Shown: positions 37,643 through 49,191, counted from the first letter of the stretch. The stretch is DNA of 64,000 nt from Metallosphaera hakonensis JCM 8857 = DSM 7519 (GCF_003201675.2 NZ_CP029287.2:496001-560000); one strand, 5' to 3'. A program made the numbers and translations. The notes: generated by a model not told the origin, from the sequence alone.

Positions 37643-39114
37643 TTCCTACCACTTAGAAGTCTCTCAACCCATATTTTAGTCAATTCCTTTTGTTTACACT
37701 CATTACATACGTCAGTGTATTGAGCCGTCCCCTGAAATCCCTGAGAGATTAACATGGAGTCAACTCTCACTTTCACCTTCTCAGAGCCAATTGGCTTACC
37801 GCATATCCTGCACTTGGCCACAACAGCCTTGTTCATGGTCTTCTTCTTGAGATCTGATATTTTGGCTAACCCAGTGACGGAGACCGCGTTCTCTGGACAA
37901 TTCTTAACGCATCTCTCAGATCCTATACAGTAGGGTATGTTATAGGTTAACTCGAGGTTATCGTTTCCCTTGAGGTCTGGAACCAGCATTTGACAAGCCC
38001 TGACGCACACTCCGCATAGGACGCATTTGTTTGGGTCCACCTGGACGTTGTAGACTCCAGGAACTTGGTCCTCAGGGTTCAGAGAGACCTTCTTACCCAT
38101 CTCTTCGATTGACCAGAGAAGGAGTGACCTCCTCCTACTCCTATGCAGGACAACTTCCTCGGGAATCTCTGATCTCTCCAGGGCTAGAGGAGGGGCTTCA
38201 AGGATCTTCTTAAGTTCCTCGTCATCCCTCGCTTTCTTCACTGGGAGATTTGTGCCAGGAAAACGGGAGGGAATCTCCTCAAGCCTCTTCAAAGCCAACT
38301 CCCTAGTCTCGCATGACGAAGAGACGTGAATTATTGGGTTTAACCCTGACGCGTAGCTGGAGGCCACGAAGGCGTCGTGGACTGAGGCAACGCACGGCAC
38401 GGTGAAGGGGAAAATCCCCTCCGGGACATCCTGGGGAATTGAGTCGGTGAATAATATTGACGCCGGTTTAGAGTAATATCTCACCACTGCATTAATAAAT
38501 GCAACCACCTGATCCGTTGTTGCTGTCGGAACTTCGAGGTAACCCAGAAAGGTAGAGGCAGAGCAATATCCGCAGGCTGTGCACTTCTCCGGACTTCCAA
38601 CTGAGGGACCCTCAGGAGATTTAACTACCAGTCCCTGGGAACACGCCTCTATGGCCCTGTTGATTTCCCTCTCGGCATGAACTTCATCGAAGAGAACCGG
38701 ATAGGGTTTGTATTCATAGACCTTGAGTTTTAGGAGGGACCTCCTTGATACTGAGGAAGCCCTAGTGGGCTGAACCCTATAGACCAGATCCATCAACTGA
38801 GCCCTGATTGAGTATCCCATGAGTAGAGCGTAGATGAAATCTTGGCTTTTTCCGCTGAACCAAGAGGAGGGAATCGTTAGAATGGCGAGGGGGGAAATTC
38901 CAAGTTTTTGATCTATTTCGTCCATCCATCTCTCCTTACCTACCTCGTTGATCACGAGAAGAGACTTCACGTCGTTCTGCTTCAAGTCCTCGAACACAAA
39001 GTCGCCCATTTCAGCTACGTAGGACAACCTAGCCTCATCGAAAACGTTCCTTAACGTCTCATCTCTTATGATCTCCCTGGCCTTTTTTGAGATCAATAGG
39101 CCTACATTGAGCAC
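37639..39114 (-). CDS. Multi-cluster iron-sulfur protein of the molybdoenzyme operon (SreD-like)
   Basis: The 491-aa soluble protein has several Cys clusters. CTACGYC lies at about 157-163. A 2[4Fe-4S] ferredoxin-like block follows (CVLCGVCVRAC at about 360, then CIGSERCVKNCPENAVSV). A C-terminal zinc- or Fe-ribbon shows CRICGKPIG and CNECKQKEL. It starts with GTG overlapping the chaperone stop (TAGTG) and its stop overlaps the next gene. The position two genes after the Fe-S subunit fits the extra Fe-S protein of archaeal sulfur reductase (sre) clusters. It could be an electron-transfer or assembly component; the residues do not decide between them. Confidence 0.75.
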   Translation of the reverse strand: MLNVGLLISKKAREIIRDETLRNVFDEARLSYVAEMGDFVFEDLKQNDVKSLLVINEVGKERWMDEIDQKLGISPLAILTIPSSWFSGKSQDFIYALLMGYSIRAQLMDLVYRVQPTRASSVSRRSLLKLKVYEYKPYPVLFDEVHAEREINRAIEACSQGLVVKSPEGPSVGSPEKCTACGYCSASTFLGYLEVPTATTDQVVAFINAVVRYYSKPASILFTDSIPQDVPEGIFPFTVPCVASVHDAFVASSYASGLNPIIHVSSSCETRELALKRLEEIPSRFPGTNLPVKKARDDEELKKILEAPPLALERSEIPEEVVLHRSRRRSLLLWSIEEMGKKVSLNPEDQVPGVYNVQVDPNKCVLCGVCVRACQMLVPDLKGNDNLELTYNIPYCIGSERCVKNCPENAVSVTGLAKISDLKKKTMNKAVVAKCRICGKPIGSEKVKVRVDSMLISQGFQGTAQYTDVCNECKQKELTKIWVERLLSGRK

Positions 39115-39767
39115 TACCTTTCACCTAGGAAATCTCTCTCGAACTTAAGCCAGTCTCCGAGCTGAGAACATACTACCTTAAATATATTGGACCTTGGGTC
39201 ATGGATCACGTCATTTATCCAGTCTGGTATCCAGGAGAAGAGGTGGGTTATGGCGAAGTTCTTCTGGTCTTGAACCACCTTAAACGCGTCCAATCCCTTC
39301 CTCCTATGATCAAACTCTTCCTCCACAAGAAGGGACATAAAAGCCAGAAGAGAGGAGATGTGATCAGGTTCGGGACTAAATTGCGACGAAATTTTGGGAA
39401 CTAGATTCCTTGATCTGTAGAACCTCACAACGTCATTATACTTGAAAGTCGCCACCCTATCACCCATGAGGGAGAAAAGCCTCTTACTTTCAACTGGGAC
39501 CAGTGGCTTAATACCAACTCCCGATATGAATAGTGAAGAATACTCAGTCAGGTAATCGCTCCTTTTCGCCTGTTCAAAAACCGCTCTTATCTCTCCCACT
39601 TTAATGCCTGTCTCCTCCATATATGTCCCGAGCCTTTCCTCAATACTCTTGAGCTTATCCATAAGCTGGTGATATTCCTCGGGATCAAACTTGTAAAGGA
39701 AAAGGTCCGAAAACATGTCATAGATCGAATGCCTAACGTTTAACACGTCAAGAATAGATACGGACAA
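39114..39767 (-). CDS. TorD/DmsD-family molybdoenzyme chaperone
   Basis: About 217 aa, all-helical. [20 protein letters not shown] opens the fold and [20 protein letters not shown] is the family's hallmark 'E(P)DH' helix region. Such chaperones hold the catalytic subunit and its Tat signal until cofactor loading is complete. I place the start at a TTG (39767), because GGTGATC lies three bases before it, exactly as before the start of the Fe-S subunit gene. The longer frame from 39938 would overlap that subunit by 155 nt. The partner is most likely the 1434-aa subunit encoded upstream. Confidence 0.85.
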   Translation of the reverse strand: MSVSILDVLNVRHSIYDMFSDLFLYKFDPEEYHQLMDKLKSIEERLGTYMEETGIKVGEIRAVFEQAKRSDYLTEYSSLFISGVGIKPLVPVESKRLFSLMGDRVATFKYNDVVRFYRSRNLVPKISSQFSPEPDHISSLLAFMSLLVEEEFDHRRKGLDAFKVVQDQKNFAITHLFSWIPDWINDVIHDPRSNIFKVVCSQLGDWLKFERDFLGER

Positions 39768-39783
39768 GAAGATCACCAAAAAA

Positions 39784-40617
39784 TTATTGACTTGTGTTGG
39801 AGGAACTGGGCCCTCCGCTCTCGGTATAGGTTGAATTGTTACCCTGGGCACCCAGTTGAACGACGCCGTTTGAGGTCCAGACATTGTAGTACTGGGCTTG
39901 ACTGAGCAATTCCACGTCATTGTCAGCTGCATAGTCACTGTGCCATGGGAGATACCCGCTGGCTGGGTTGGCTCCGGTCTCTGGGCCCAAAACGAACCCT
40001 CCCTTATCCACGAAGAGTATGTTCCCTGGATCAGTGGGGTCTAGCCTGTTTGCCCAGATCCTGGCCTGAACCATACATCCGTGGATACACGCGGGTATCC
40101 TTTCCTCTGGTGGGAGTGTGGGATCGTAAATTCTATCAAAACAGTGAGTGCACTTCTTTGTGACGCCCTCCACGTAATCGAAGAACCTATTTCCGTAGGG
40201 ACAAGCGTAGATACAATACTTGGTTCCTATGCACTCCTCGTAGTCCACGAGAACTATTCCGTCCTGAGTTCTCTTGAACGTTGCCCCCACCGGGCATACC
40301 TCTACACAAGGAGCATTCATACAGTGGAAGCAATTAATGGGGATGTTGTAAACCTTAGTTTGCGGATAGTTACCGACCTCGACGTATAGGACCCTAAGCC
40401 AGAACATGACATCAAGGTTCCCGTATGGATCCAGGTCAGGGAGTGGACCGAACATTCCCGACGTATTCCACTCCTTGCACGACATCTGGCATCCGGCGCA
40501 TCCGAAACATTTGTTGAGGTCAGTTATTATGGCGTAGTTTGCCACAGGGGTATAGGGCAGAGCCTTCTGAACTCCGCCTTGTCTTATATCCAGTTGGATT
40601 TGTGGGGTTTGGGACAT
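39784..40617 (-). CDS. Four-cluster iron-sulfur subunit of a DMSO-reductase-family enzyme (DmsB/SreB type)
   Basis: The 277-aa electron-transfer subunit has the four Cys groups of the NrfC/DmsB family: [14 protein letters not shown], then [17 protein letters not shown]. These are followed by [17 protein letters not shown] and CTHCFDR...ACIHGCMV. It binds four [4Fe-4S] clusters and links the catalytic subunit to the NrfD-type anchor. The ATG at 40617 is preferred over GTG 40626, because AGGTGATC, a good complement of the 16S rRNA 3' end, sits three bases upstream. It follows the catalytic subunit gene by 24 nt. The Ser/Gly/Asn-rich C terminus is unusual. Confidence 0.92.
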   Translation of the reverse strand: MSQTPQIQLDIRQGGVQKALPYTPVANYAIITDLNKCFGCAGCQMSCKEWNTSGMFGPLPDLDPYGNLDVMFWLRVLYVEVGNYPQTKVYNIPINCFHCMNAPCVEVCPVGATFKRTQDGIVLVDYEECIGTKYCIYACPYGNRFFDYVEGVTKKCTHCFDRIYDPTLPPEERIPACIHGCMVQARIWANRLDPTDPGNILFVDKGGFVLGPETGANPASGYLPWHSDYAADNDVELLSQAQYYNVWTSNGVVQLGAQGNNSTYTESGGPSSSNTSQ

Positions 40618-40641
40618 TTGGATCACCTTAACTAGACGAAA

Positions 40642-43600
40642 TCACCCTTGACTTGAGGGGTCGGTTGCGAACCCATACCTCACCTTGTACGTTCCAATGG
40701 TATAACTTGGCGCTAGGGAACCCGGAGATACATAACTCCATATGCTCGTTGAGGTCATGTTGTTGGCGTCAAACCTCAGATGGGGTACGTTTACGGGTTG
40801 AGCGAAGGTTGGCTGGGACGGGGAACTGCTGACCGATATCTGACCAGACATCTGATTTAGGATAGTGGAGAGGATATCTTGGTTCGCAAAGTCTTGACCC
40901 ATGTAAGTGAACCTGTTTGCGGTCACTTGAACCTGAGACGCAGTGCTCTTGCCCACAATCTTTATCCTACTATCATGCCAAGAGGTCTGACCAGTGATAG
41001 GATCTAAATACATTATTGGGAAAGCCTTATCTGTAGTGGGCGATAGTTGACCTCCCCTTGAAGGAGGCATATAGGATATGTTTGCCCAGTTATTGAGAAC
41101 GCTGTACTTAACTTGGGGTGAGTCTGGGGTCTGACTTCTGAATCCGGGCAAGGCCTGGGCTGAAACAATGACCCAAGCTGCACCTGGTCTAGTGGCGTTA
41201 TCTAGGAAAGCAACTGCAGTCAAGGTAGTCCTAAGTCCTCCACTCCAGGGCTCATTGATGGCTTCAAACTGAACCATATCACCACTCTGGATGCCCATGC
41301 TTTGTACGTAAGGGTCTGCAGAGCTTAACATCACGGGAGTGTAGGGCATTATTGCTATCAACCACGGAACGTTGAATGACCACGTGTGATATGTTCTATC
41401 ATGTCTCCTGACGAAGAAGGTTAGAGGATAGTTATTCTCGTTTATTCCATCCGCGGTAATATTGGACGACCATGCGGGGGGTGGGTAGTATCCTCCGAAA
41501 GGTCTGTGATAGTCCAGTATGTTCTTGGCTAGAGCTTGGCCGTAACTGTCGTTCGGTAGCACTGAGGGCACCTTCAGGTTGGCGTTCCCCGTCTTCAGGT
41601 AATAGTAGTAGTAGGCCGCGTTGTATCCAGTCCACTTACCTGCAGCTGCCAACCTAAACTTCTGGAGATATTCTAGATAAATCCTGTGAACATAAGGCAA
41701 CCCTATGGGTCCATATCCTCCCGGCATGTACGCGCCCCATCCTAGGAAGTAGAACATATTGACGTTTCTCATGTATCTGATGGACGGAGGAAGAACGTAA
41801 GCCGCTCCTCCCTTACCTACCTTGACGTAACCTGGGTTTATGTCGTTGAGTGACATGTTGGGGGCGTACTTATTTATTATATCCTGAAGCTTCGATTGCA
41901 AACCAGGCTGGAACTTCACGGGAATCCTAAAGTAATGTTCTGTCCCAGACGACCTATCACTTGCGCCTATCTTGAAAGTAGGAGCAGTGGAGAAGGTTTG
42001 GCCTGAACCCACGCTGGTTAATATTTGATTTATAACGCTCTGCTGGTTTGAGGATGCTGGGACGAAGGAGGCGTATAGCTTCAATTGTTGTGGGTTCGGG
42101 ACCTGCTTACCTTCCGAGTCTGCCAAGATATACTCGAAGTTGCTCCCATATCCTGCCAAGAGTGTGCCTGACTTGAGAATATACATCGCCGAGGAAATCA
42201 AACCGGGCTGACCCTGAGCTAATATCTGGGTCCCACTTATTGGATCCGTCACGCTCACTGGACTGATCAGGCTACCTCCGGTTATGGGATCCTGAGTAGT
42301 GTAATGCGGGTTGTCGGTGGGAGTAATTGATTTCTGTCCTGGATAGGCCCTCAGTAGCCACAACAAGGTGAGTAGAGTGTCACCTGTAGATAGCACTGGG
42401 TACATGGAAGGTAATGCCGGCCAGTTCAATGAGTCCGAAGGCCCTTGTGGTAAACTTGTGGGCCTATCGAAGGTACTGTGGAATCCGTAAATTTCCAGGA
42501 AGGAGAGATCGGGCATTACAAGATCTACCACGTTATCGGTCTCCTGCATGAATAGGTCGAAGCTAACTGTGAATGGAATCACGTAATTACCGCTTGAGTC
42601 CTTCTCTGTAACCTTCTGGAGTAGATCCGTGAGGGTGTAAGCGTTGTTCCAGTACGGAGCTGTGATATACCACATCATTGCGTTGATTGTGTAGGGCATC
42701 ACTTGATTTGGATACTTGTTAGCGAAATAGGTTGTATAAGCAACGGCTGATATTGATCTCTGGGTAGATAAGGGAATTTCCCAGCTGTATCCTCTGTCTA
42801 TGAGTAATGGCCTGCCAGAACTATAGAGAACGAGATCGTCAGGACCGTCTGGAAACCCATAAGGTCCAGCACCGACAACAGTTACGTTCTTTATGTCAAC
42901 AGTACCGTCGTTGTAGATGTACTCCGTCTTCAGGAAACCCGATCTACCCTTCGGGATAGTCAGATTAGATCCGCTTATCGCTGACGCAATGTTAGAGTCA
43001 ATTTGAGGGGAATTGGCTAGGGGGTGAGGAGGAACTGCATGACCTGGGAAATAGTGTGGATACGGGTACTTGTATAGGTCAGCTCCTGGGTTATCCCAGG
43101 CTCCCAACATTAGAACCAAGTAATATAGGGCTGCAGAACTCATGAAACCGTTAGCATGGGCTGCGAGACCCCTCATGAAATATATGGATACTGGCCTTCC
43201 AACAACATGATCGTGATATCGCCCTAGATAATCGACCCATTGCGCCGGTTCATAGATCGATTTCTGAAAAGCTACAGTGGCTAATTCGTTGGCTATCCTT
43301 ATTACGGTATTATGCGGAATTCCAGCCAGGTTAGCTACGTTCAATGAACCATACTGAGGAGATGAAGCTGATGGGGTGTATGGATCGTAGTTAAGGAGTT
43401 CAGCCCTGAACAGTTCAAATGCAGTCGTCACTGTGAGCGTGATTGTCTCAGTTGACCCAAGCGCCTTGGGAACCGTAACCTGGATAGCTGGAACCTTTAC
43501 TGAAGTTCCATCCTTGAGTTTATATGGCACTTGAACTATGCTTGACTGCATGGTCGAGGGCAACTCATCCATGGTAATTATGGGCATCACGTTCTTCTGC

Positions 43601-44946
43601 CATGGGGTATCTACGTAGGAGTAAACGTTTCCGTCATTGCCCATGATGGCCTCAAGCCACGGGTGAGAACTACTATATTGTGCATTGCTCACGGGCATCC
43701 TCAGATGAAGGCCCACATTATTTCCTGCTGTGGGATCTGTCGGATCTAGAGCATCGCCGTTTTGAGGGTTTGGATTTACTATTACCAACCATGACATATT
43801 AGTGTAATACCTAAGGAAGTCCTCGTCTATATGAGGGAATACAGCAGTGCTCGGTATGTCCCCGAGGCTAGGTATGGATTGGACTTGCCCTGAAGGCGTT
43901 ACCGTTTGCATTATCAATTGTCCTGAGGCTGAGTCGTAAGCTGGTTGAACAGGAGTTAAGGTAACGGGATTTATAACCTGAGGACCTTGTCCTGTGGACG
44001 CCAGATAAGCCTTATAAACATAGTAATGGAAGTCATGTAGAACCCTTATCCATCCCATCGCTAGAGCTCCGTCCATTGCTGGATTGATGAACAAGTGCTC
44101 GTCGGAGACCGAGTAGAACCCGAACCTCTCGGGAGCTATAGTAACTACTTTCCCTCCATTCTCCCTTATTCTGGCAATTATTCTCCTCATCCAATTGGGG
44201 AAATGATCTCCCGCTAATCCGGCAAGGATAAAATATTGGGCTCTTTCCTCATCTGGCCCAGCATACTCCCAGACTGGCGCTCCTGTTACATAAACCCCAG
44301 CTGTGTAAACGTTCATCGAGCAGAATCCACCGTGTGCTCCTGCGTTAGCTGTACCGTAATTCCCAGCAAAGAAACCGGCCGTTATACCCGGTATCAACTG
44401 ATCCCTGCCCTGGAAGAAAGCTAGGGAATGTGGGTTGGTCTCCCTTATTTGCATTAATCCTTGGAAGTTGGACACGCCCAGCTCCTGTGGAGTGATACCG
44501 AGGTTACTCCAACTCTTAGCTGAGGCCCCGTTCACGAGGATATCAAAAGCGGTATCATAATCTATAGCCATCCATTTTCCAGATCCCCTATCCCCTGCCC
44601 TCAGAAGGGGATATCTCAGCCTAGCTGGGGCAAAGTAGTAATAAACGTCTGATGCTCCCCTTGGACAGACCCCTCCATCGTTTATGTGCCATCCGATGGT
44701 ACCTGTTATGAACCTAGGGAAACCCGTTGGAGTCCTCACTATCTCCAGCGCGCATCTCCCCAGGCACTGGAAACAGTTGGAGTACACGATTTCGTCGCTG
44801 GGATAATTTAGGGTGTAATTAGTTTCAGAGAAGGTATCAAATATCTTCTTGGCCACCGAATTAGCTCCCAGAATTAAGGCAGTACCGAGAGCAGCTGCCC
44901 CACTTACCTTTAGAAAGTCCCTTCTGGACAATTTCAAGTGGCTCAT
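40642..44946 (-). CDS. Molybdopterin oxidoreductase catalytic subunit, Tat-exported (sulfur reductase/DMSO reductase family)
   Basis: The 1434-aa protein begins with a twin-arginine signal ([20 protein letters not shown]), so it works outside the membrane. A [4Fe-4S] motif CFQCLGRC plus CPRG (about 55-92) opens the enzyme. [10 protein letters not shown] at about 205 places a Cys where the family binds molybdenum or tungsten. The dinucleotide-binding C-terminal domain is at about 1140-1340. At 1434 aa it is far longer than the 750-1050 aa usual for DmsA, PsrA or PhsA, with insertions in the middle (about 290-470 and 880-1000). Candidate substrates are sulfur, polysulfide, thiosulfate or tetrathionate. 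Operon layout favours a sulfur-reductase-like role, but the substrate cannot be read from the sequence. Confidence 0.88.
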   Translation of the reverse strand: MSHLKLSRRDFLKVSGAAALGTALILGANSVAKKIFDTFSETNYTLNYPSDEIVYSNCFQCLGRCALEIVRTPTGFPRFITGTIGWHINDGGVCPRGASDVYYYFAPARLRYPLLRAGDRGSGKWMAIDYDTAFDILVNGASAKSWSNLGITPQELGVSNFQGLMQIRETNPHSLAFFQGRDQLIPGITAGFFAGNYGTANAGAHGGFCSMNVYTAGVYVTGAPVWEYAGPDEERAQYFILAGLAGDHFPNWMRRIIARIRENGGKVVTIAPERFGFYSVSDEHLFINPAMDGALAMGWIRVLHDFHYYVYKAYLASTGQGPQVINPVTLTPVQPAYDSASGQLIMQTVTPSGQVQSIPSLGDIPSTAVFPHIDEDFLRYYTNMSWLVIVNPNPQNGDALDPTDPTAGNNVGLHLRMPVSNAQYSSSHPWLEAIMGNDGNVYSYVDTPWQKNVMPIITMDELPSTMQSSIVQVPYKLKDGTSVKVPAIQVTVPKALGSTETITLTVTTAFELFRAELLNYDPYTPSASSPQYGSLNVANLAGIPHNTVIRIANELATVAFQKSIYEPAQWVDYLGRYHDHVVGRPVSIYFMRGLAAHANGFMSSAALYYLVLMLGAWDNPGADLYKYPYPHYFPGHAVPPHPLANSPQIDSNIASAISGSNLTIPKGRSGFLKTEYIYNDGTVDIKNVTVVGAGPYGFPDGPDDLVLYSSGRPLLIDRGYSWEIPLSTQRSISAVAYTTYFANKYPNQVMPYTINAMMWYITAPYWNNAYTLTDLLQKVTEKDSSGNYVIPFTVSFDLFMQETDNVVDLVMPDLSFLEIYGFHSTFDRPTSLPQGPSDSLNWPALPSMYPVLSTGDTLLTLLWLLRAYPGQKSITPTDNPHYTTQDPITGGSLISPVSVTDPISGTQILAQGQPGLISSAMYILKSGTLLAGYGSNFEYILADSEGKQVPNPQQLKLYASFVPASSNQQSVINQILTSVGSGQTFSTAPTFKIGASDRSSGTEHYFRIPVKFQPGLQSKLQDIINKYAPNMSLNDINPGYVKVGKGGAAYVLPPSIRYMRNVNMFYFLGWGAYMPGGYGPIGLPYVHRIYLEYLQKFRLAAAGKWTGYNAAYYYYYLKTGNANLKVPSVLPNDSYGQALAKNILDYHRPFGGYYPPPAWSSNITADGINENNYPLTFFVRRHDRTYHTWSFNVPWLIAIMPYTPVMLSSADPYVQSMGIQSGDMVQFEAINEPWSGGLRTTLTAVAFLDNATRPGAAWVIVSAQALPGFRSQTPDSPQVKYSVLNNWANISYMPPSRGGQLSPTTDKAFPIMYLDPITGQTSWHDSRIKIVGKSTASQVQVTANRFTYMGQDFANQDILSTILNQMSGQISVSSSPSQPTFAQPVNVPHLRFDANNMTSTSIWSYVSPGSLAPSYTIGTYKVRYGFATDPSSQG

Positions 44947-44989
44947 TAGTTATCTAAAGTTGGTTAACTTGCCTAGATTATTTAAGAAC

Positions 44990-45847
44990 TCACTTCACTT
45001 TATCGATATTTCCACCTGGAGATATTTTTACGTTTAATAGATCCTCGATGACGACCTTAATTGAGGGGTCGAGACTTAGGGCTATCTGGATCTCTTGAGT
45101 TGGATCTTTGCCTAGTTTGTAGAGAATTGAAGCTTTTAACGCATAATAGTTAGCCTTTTTACCCTTGGAAATTGCCAGGTCAATGTAGAGAAGCGCGTCT
45201 TGAAACATTTCCAGGGTGTAGTAACATAGAGCAATATCATAGTAATGGTCTGGGTTCTCAGGCTCATAGTGAGAGGCTATCTTGAATTCGCTGAGGGCTA
45301 ATTTGTGATAACCGGTCTCATAGTATATCTTTCCTTTCAAGGCATGGAGCGTAGGATCGTCCTTCTTGAAAGCCAGGGCTCTGTTGACCTCGGATAAGGC
45401 ATCGAGTTTTAGTCCCATATTATAATAAGAGAATGCCTTCAACACTCTTGCCTCAATGTTCTTGGGATTGGACCTAAGGACTTCAGCCAGCTCTAAGTTA
45501 GCGTCCTCGAATCTCTGGAGCCCGAAGAGGATCCTCGCCTTGATCAAATGATGTTCTGAGGAGAACGGTATGATCTCAAGCACTCGATCCACAGAATCTA
45601 AGGCTTCCTCTAGTCTTCCCGCCCTCTCCAATAGCTCTGCTCTTTCAGTTAGGATAACGTAACTAAACGGAAACCTCTGAAGACCATCGTCCAATTCCTT
45701 CAGCGCCCTATCAAGTTGACCCAGCTTGGAGTAGGATTCAGCCCTTAGTACAAAGGCCTCCACGAGTTCCAATTCCCCTAAAACAGAGAGGGCCTCCTGG
45801 GGCTTATTCTCCTCCAGAAGTCTTTCTGCCTCAACTAGGGGATCCAC
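44990..45847 (-). CDS. TPR-repeat protein
   Basis: The 285-aa soluble protein is built almost wholly of about seven TPR units (for example [40 protein letters not shown]). A GTG start follows GAGAGGAGATTGG. Its end lies 43 nt before the molybdoenzyme start and the same strand continues, so it may be the first gene of that operon; a TATA-like TTAAATAATC at its 3' end suggests that the catalytic subunit also has its own promoter. TPR scaffolds assemble complexes, so a maturation role is possible. Confidence 0.85.
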   Translation of the reverse strand: MDPLVEAERLLEENKPQEALSVLGELELVEAFVLRAESYSKLGQLDRALKELDDGLQRFPFSYVILTERAELLERAGRLEEALDSVDRVLEIIPFSSEHHLIKARILFGLQRFEDANLELAEVLRSNPKNIEARVLKAFSYYNMGLKLDALSEVNRALAFKKDDPTLHALKGKIYYETGYHKLALSEFKIASHYEPENPDHYYDIALCYYTLEMFQDALLYIDLAISKGKKANYYALKASILYKLGKDPTQEIQIALSLDPSIKVVIEDLLNVKISPGGNIDKVK

Positions 45848-45966
45848 AGAACCAATCTCCTCTCAGGGGTTATAAGGTTAAGATGAAATATGTTTAACTA
45901 AACATATCGACTACGTGAAATGAAACTTTATTTAAATTAATTAGTAAACGAAGGAATCAGATAAAG

Positions 45967-47034
45967 ATGGGTCTATTTAGCGCGCCTTCTCCAGGGACTT
46001 CGTTCGGGATACAGGCTCCTATAATACAAATAAACCAATATCCACTATGGAGCGAATACGTAGCTCTCGCCCTTTACTTCACCGAAATTGCCGGAATGCT
46101 GATGGCTATAATAGGGTTAATGGAGGTTACTGGTAGATTCGGCTCCTTCACCAAGAGGGCATCAGTTGTAACCTTCATTGCTGCCATATTGGCCTTAGGG
46201 TTTTTCGATGCTGATTTGGGTAGGCCCTCAGCTGCGATTTCCTCGCCCATTGAAGCGTTAGCGAACTTCTCTCACTCATGGATGGCCAGAGGGATTATTT
46301 TCGTCGGTGGATTGCTCCTCTTCTCGTTCCTCTACATGATCGTGACAGTCGCTAACATGAAGAGTAGGTTAATAAGGGGCGTAATAGCTATAATTGGAGT
46401 TTTCGCAGGCATATTTTCAACAACCTACAGCGGGTTTGAGCTTGCCGCTACAACGGGAGTACCATTTTGGAATAACGGAGGGATCCCAGCCCTCTATTTG
46501 GCTGACGGCATATTTGCTGCTGCTGGTCTAGCTTACCTGATCGCCCTAGTTGGCAAGAGCGAGGACATGATAAGGGCGAGAGTTACCTTAACCAAATTAC
46601 TCCTCTTCTCTAGCGTAGCAGAACTAGCGACGTGGTTCCTCTTCATGGCTTCTGTTAACTTCATTTACGTCTTCGATCAGGTCGCTTACAATTACTTAAT
46701 TTCTCAAGCCTCTTTCTACGCGGACATGGGCTTGACCGCACTAACTCTAGTAATATCAGGTATTGGAGGTCTAGCGATCAGTGGGGTGCCCATGATGGGA
46801 ATGAAGGGACAGGCACCCTCCAAGGCAGTGGGTCAAATGCCAATAATGGATCTTCCTGCGGCAATTAAATACCTAATGATCGTTGCGGCCATATTTGCCT
46901 TAGTCGCAGGTTACCTAACTAGAGCTGACATACTTTTCGCAGGACAATATGCGTATCAACTGGCCCCAATGACACCATTCCAGATAGTAACCAATCAACC
47001 AATTCCCATTGGAAGCTTTGGTTGGAGAGGTTAA
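45967..47034 (+). CDS. NrfD/PsrC-type membrane subunit of the molybdoenzyme (SreC-like)
   Basis: The 355-aa integral membrane protein has about nine hydrophobic helices and no soluble domain ([40 protein letters not shown], and so on). The motif FFDADLGRP at the end of the second helix is the quinone-site region of NrfD/PsrC/DmsC families. It would anchor the Fe-S and catalytic subunits and exchange electrons with caldariellaquinone-type quinones. It is divergent from the other subunit genes, and a TTTATTTAAATT box lies about 35 nt upstream. Split transcription of anchor and catalytic genes is a notable layout. Confidence 0.88.
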   Translation: MGLFSAPSPGTSFGIQAPIIQINQYPLWSEYVALALYFTEIAGMLMAIIGLMEVTGRFGSFTKRASVVTFIAAILALGFFDADLGRPSAAISSPIEALANFSHSWMARGIIFVGGLLLFSFLYMIVTVANMKSRLIRGVIAIIGVFAGIFSTTYSGFELAATTGVPFWNNGGIPALYLADGIFAAAGLAYLIALVGKSEDMIRARVTLTKLLLFSSVAELATWFLFMASVNFIYVFDQVAYNYLISQASFYADMGLTALTLVISGIGGLAISGVPMMGMKGQAPSKAVGQMPIMDLPAAIKYLMIVAAIFALVAGYLTRADILFAGQYAYQLAPMTPFQIVTNQPIPIGSFGWRG

Positions 47035-47048
47035 AGAGAGGAGATAAG

Positions 47049-47984
47049 TCAATATTTTTGTTTTTTGATGTAAATTTCTCGTCCCTTTTCAAGGACTTTG
47101 CCCACAATTTGGCTTGGAAGACCTAGCTTCTCTCCCTCAGAAACTGCCGTCTCCACATCCTCTCTTTCACCCACGAAAAGGATCATAATCTCCGATTGGA
47201 GAGGATCTTGAGTAAAGGGCGAAACTAGTTTCACCAGGTCCCCATACCACGGTGAAGGGATCTCAATTTCCAAGGAATGTCCAAGTTTTTCCGCCACTGT
47301 TCCCAAGACCGAAAACCCTGACCTAGTTAGATTGAATGGGAGGACGTGATCTAACCTAACTATCTTCGTTGCCCTCTGAAGTGTCTCCTGAGCCAATCTC
47401 TCTATGTAATTAATATCTACCCCTCTTTTCAGGAAGTAATCCAATCCTCCGTTTAGCGCCCTATAAAGTGCCTTTACTGCAGCCAATCCTCCTGGCCTAT
47501 TTATGACGCCTATTGACATTCCCTCCTTGACCCTTGGGGGAGGGACCTCTGAGAAACCCCAAATGAAACCAGCTAAGTCGTCTTTCGTCTCTATGTTAAA
47601 CCATCTAGTCCCCCATATCGTGACTAAGTTAGCTAGAACTGCCCTAAGAATGAGGGCGTTCCTTTGAGGGTTTAAAACGTCTACAAACGGAAGTCCCTCT
47701 ACTCCAGCCAAAAGGAATCCCTTTCCTGGTGAGGTTCTGATTGATTTGGTGTACAGGGCTTCCTTGGTGGAGGGATAGAGGAAGTCACACGAACTGTCCT
47801 TTCTTGACCCCAATTTTATACAAAGATCTAGCGATTGATTACCTGCACCTACGTCCCCACTGGAATTGGTAACCAGAAGTTTAGGCATCTCCCTCCTTTG
47901 ACATCCCTGTAGAATCACTGAGGGATGTACACCATCTCTAATTAAGCTCGACGCGTTTAGAAAAAATTTCCTTTCAATCTCCAC
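47049..47984 (-). CDS. PurM/HypE-like (AIR synthase-related) protein
   Basis: The 311-aa protein lacks clear catalytic signatures at the N terminus, though GDVGAGNQSLDLCIK recalls the ATP-binding loop of AIR synthase-like proteins. The C-terminal third (SLEIEIPSPWYGDLVKLVSP, DPLQSEIMILFVGEREDVET, then LGLPSQIVGKVLEKGREIYI) matches the PurM C-domain pattern. Relatives include HypE, SelD and ThiL, which handle activated carbamoyl, selenide or thiamine phosphate. The GTG start overlaps the stop of the HTH gene by one base. Next to a molybdoenzyme cluster, a role in metallo-cofactor synthesis is conceivable. Confidence 0.6.
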   Translation of the reverse strand: MEIERKFFLNASSLIRDGVHPSVILQGCQRREMPKLLVTNSSGDVGAGNQSLDLCIKLGSRKDSSCDFLYPSTKEALYTKSIRTSPGKGFLLAGVEGLPFVDVLNPQRNALILRAVLANLVTIWGTRWFNIETKDDLAGFIWGFSEVPPPRVKEGMSIGVINRPGGLAAVKALYRALNGGLDYFLKRGVDINYIERLAQETLQRATKIVRLDHVLPFNLTRSGFSVLGTVAEKLGHSLEIEIPSPWYGDLVKLVSPFTQDPLQSEIMILFVGEREDVETAVSEGEKLGLPSQIVGKVLEKGREIYIKKQKY

Positions 47985-48613
47985 TATTTCCTACCCTTAA
48001 TTTCCGCCTTGACTACAGAGTTTATGATGGGGCATTTATGGAAGAGATGAATTCCATCTTCCTTACAGTCTGCGGCCAGGGCGTAGGGTTCTCCATCCTG
48101 ATCGAAGCTAAGGACTGCCCTACATCCGCTAGGTAGTACAATAGACGGGAAGGTCCTCAATATGAACCTTGCCAAAACGTGTTGACTTGATTCATCTAGG
48201 TCCTTGGCTCTGGGGAGCATAAGACTTATCACTGAAAGCGGTTGGTTGAAGCATATACTCATGGGAGAGATTTCGAAGCGTCTCAAGAACTCATTCAAGG
48301 ACATTAGGAAGCTTCTAAGCTCCTCTATGGGACCTTCGTATTTCCATGAGTCCTTAAGGTTTTGAAGGGCGGTCTCGCGTATTGACTGCCTCTTTGTTAA
48401 GTAGTACGCCATCACCAGTCCCCTGGGCGTTATTGCGAACTCGCGACCATCCTTGGTGATTAGACCTAGAGACTTGAGCTTAACCAAGGTTCTCCAAACT
48501 GAAGAGGACGGGAACCCAGAGATCTTAGAGAGCTTATACGACGAGATGTGGAGCATGGCCACCATTAGCTCCAGAATTTCAATGTCTCTGGGATCCAGCA
48601 ATATAACCGACAT
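47984..48613 (-). CDS. Winged-helix transcription regulator
   Basis: The 209-aa protein has an N-terminal wHTH (DIEILELMVAMLHISSYKLS, KISGFPSSSVWRTLVKLKSL) followed by a ~110-residue helical/alpha-beta region with Cys residues (CRAVLSFDQDGEPYALAADC and FHKCPI). The Cys-containing C-terminal part could sense metal or redox state, but that is inference. It is the first gene of a pair with the PurM-like gene (1-nt overlap). It may control the neighbouring molybdoenzyme or ABC-transporter genes. Confidence 0.75.
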   Translation of the reverse strand: MSVILLDPRDIEILELMVAMLHISSYKLSKISGFPSSSVWRTLVKLKSLGLITKDGREFAITPRGLVMAYYLTKRQSIRETALQNLKDSWKYEGPIEELRSFLMSLNEFLRRFEISPMSICFNQPLSVISLMLPRAKDLDESSQHVLARFILRTFPSIVLPSGCRAVLSFDQDGEPYALAADCKEDGIHLFHKCPIINSVVKAEIKGRK

Positions 48614-48801
48614 TAATAATGAATGTTTTACCCGAGCTTATATAGTTTTTATTCGAAAGATTATAATGAAGATAAATTTTGTTTAATTGAACTCAAGGAG
48701 TTAGCCCAGTCAGGTTTTGCTTAAATGGATTCCAGTTCCCCCTTAATTCTTCATTCGTGTGGGAAGGCTATTTATGGCTTGAGTAATTCTTAAGACCAAT
48801 C

Positions 48802-49191
48802 TCATTGTCCTCCCAGCACCGGAATCACTTCCATTCTATCCATGAAAGAGAGATAGATTGGGCACTCCCTCTTCACCTTCTCGACTACTTCCTTTAACTC
48901 ATCATAATCACAACCGAATCCTATTACTTCAATGGATATCTTGGAGAACTTGTAAATGCCTGTCCTAAGGAATGATTGGTCAAGAAAGTATCTAGTCCTG
49001 ATCCTACACTTCATTCCTATCCCTTCTTTCTCCAAGACAGAGTTAATAGAGTTGAAAATACAGTGTGGAATAGAAACTAGAAATGCCATGAGTGGACTCT
49101 CCTCATAAATTTCTTTGATTTTTCTGATGGATGTTCCAACTTGAACCAGAGGGTTCTCCACATTACCAAACAAAATTATGCTAATATCCAT
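48802..49191 (-). CDS. Hypothetical protein, possibly OsmC-like
   Basis: The 129-aa soluble protein has beta-alpha alternation. A helix with Cys (FLVSIPHCIFNSINSVLEKE) and a late FGCDYDELKEVVEKVKRECP loosely recall the two Cys-bearing helices of OsmC peroxiredoxin-like proteins. The spacing between them is about right. Support is weak because no diagnostic E or R can be placed with certainty. It stands between the HTH gene and the ABC transporter operon, on the opposite strand from the latter. Confidence 0.5.
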   Translation of the reverse strand: MDISIILFGNVENPLVQVGTSIRKIKEIYEESPLMAFLVSIPHCIFNSINSVLEKEGIGMKCRIRTRYFLDQSFLRTGIYKFSKISIEVIGFGCDYDELKEVVEKVKRECPIYLSFMDRMEVIPVLGGQ

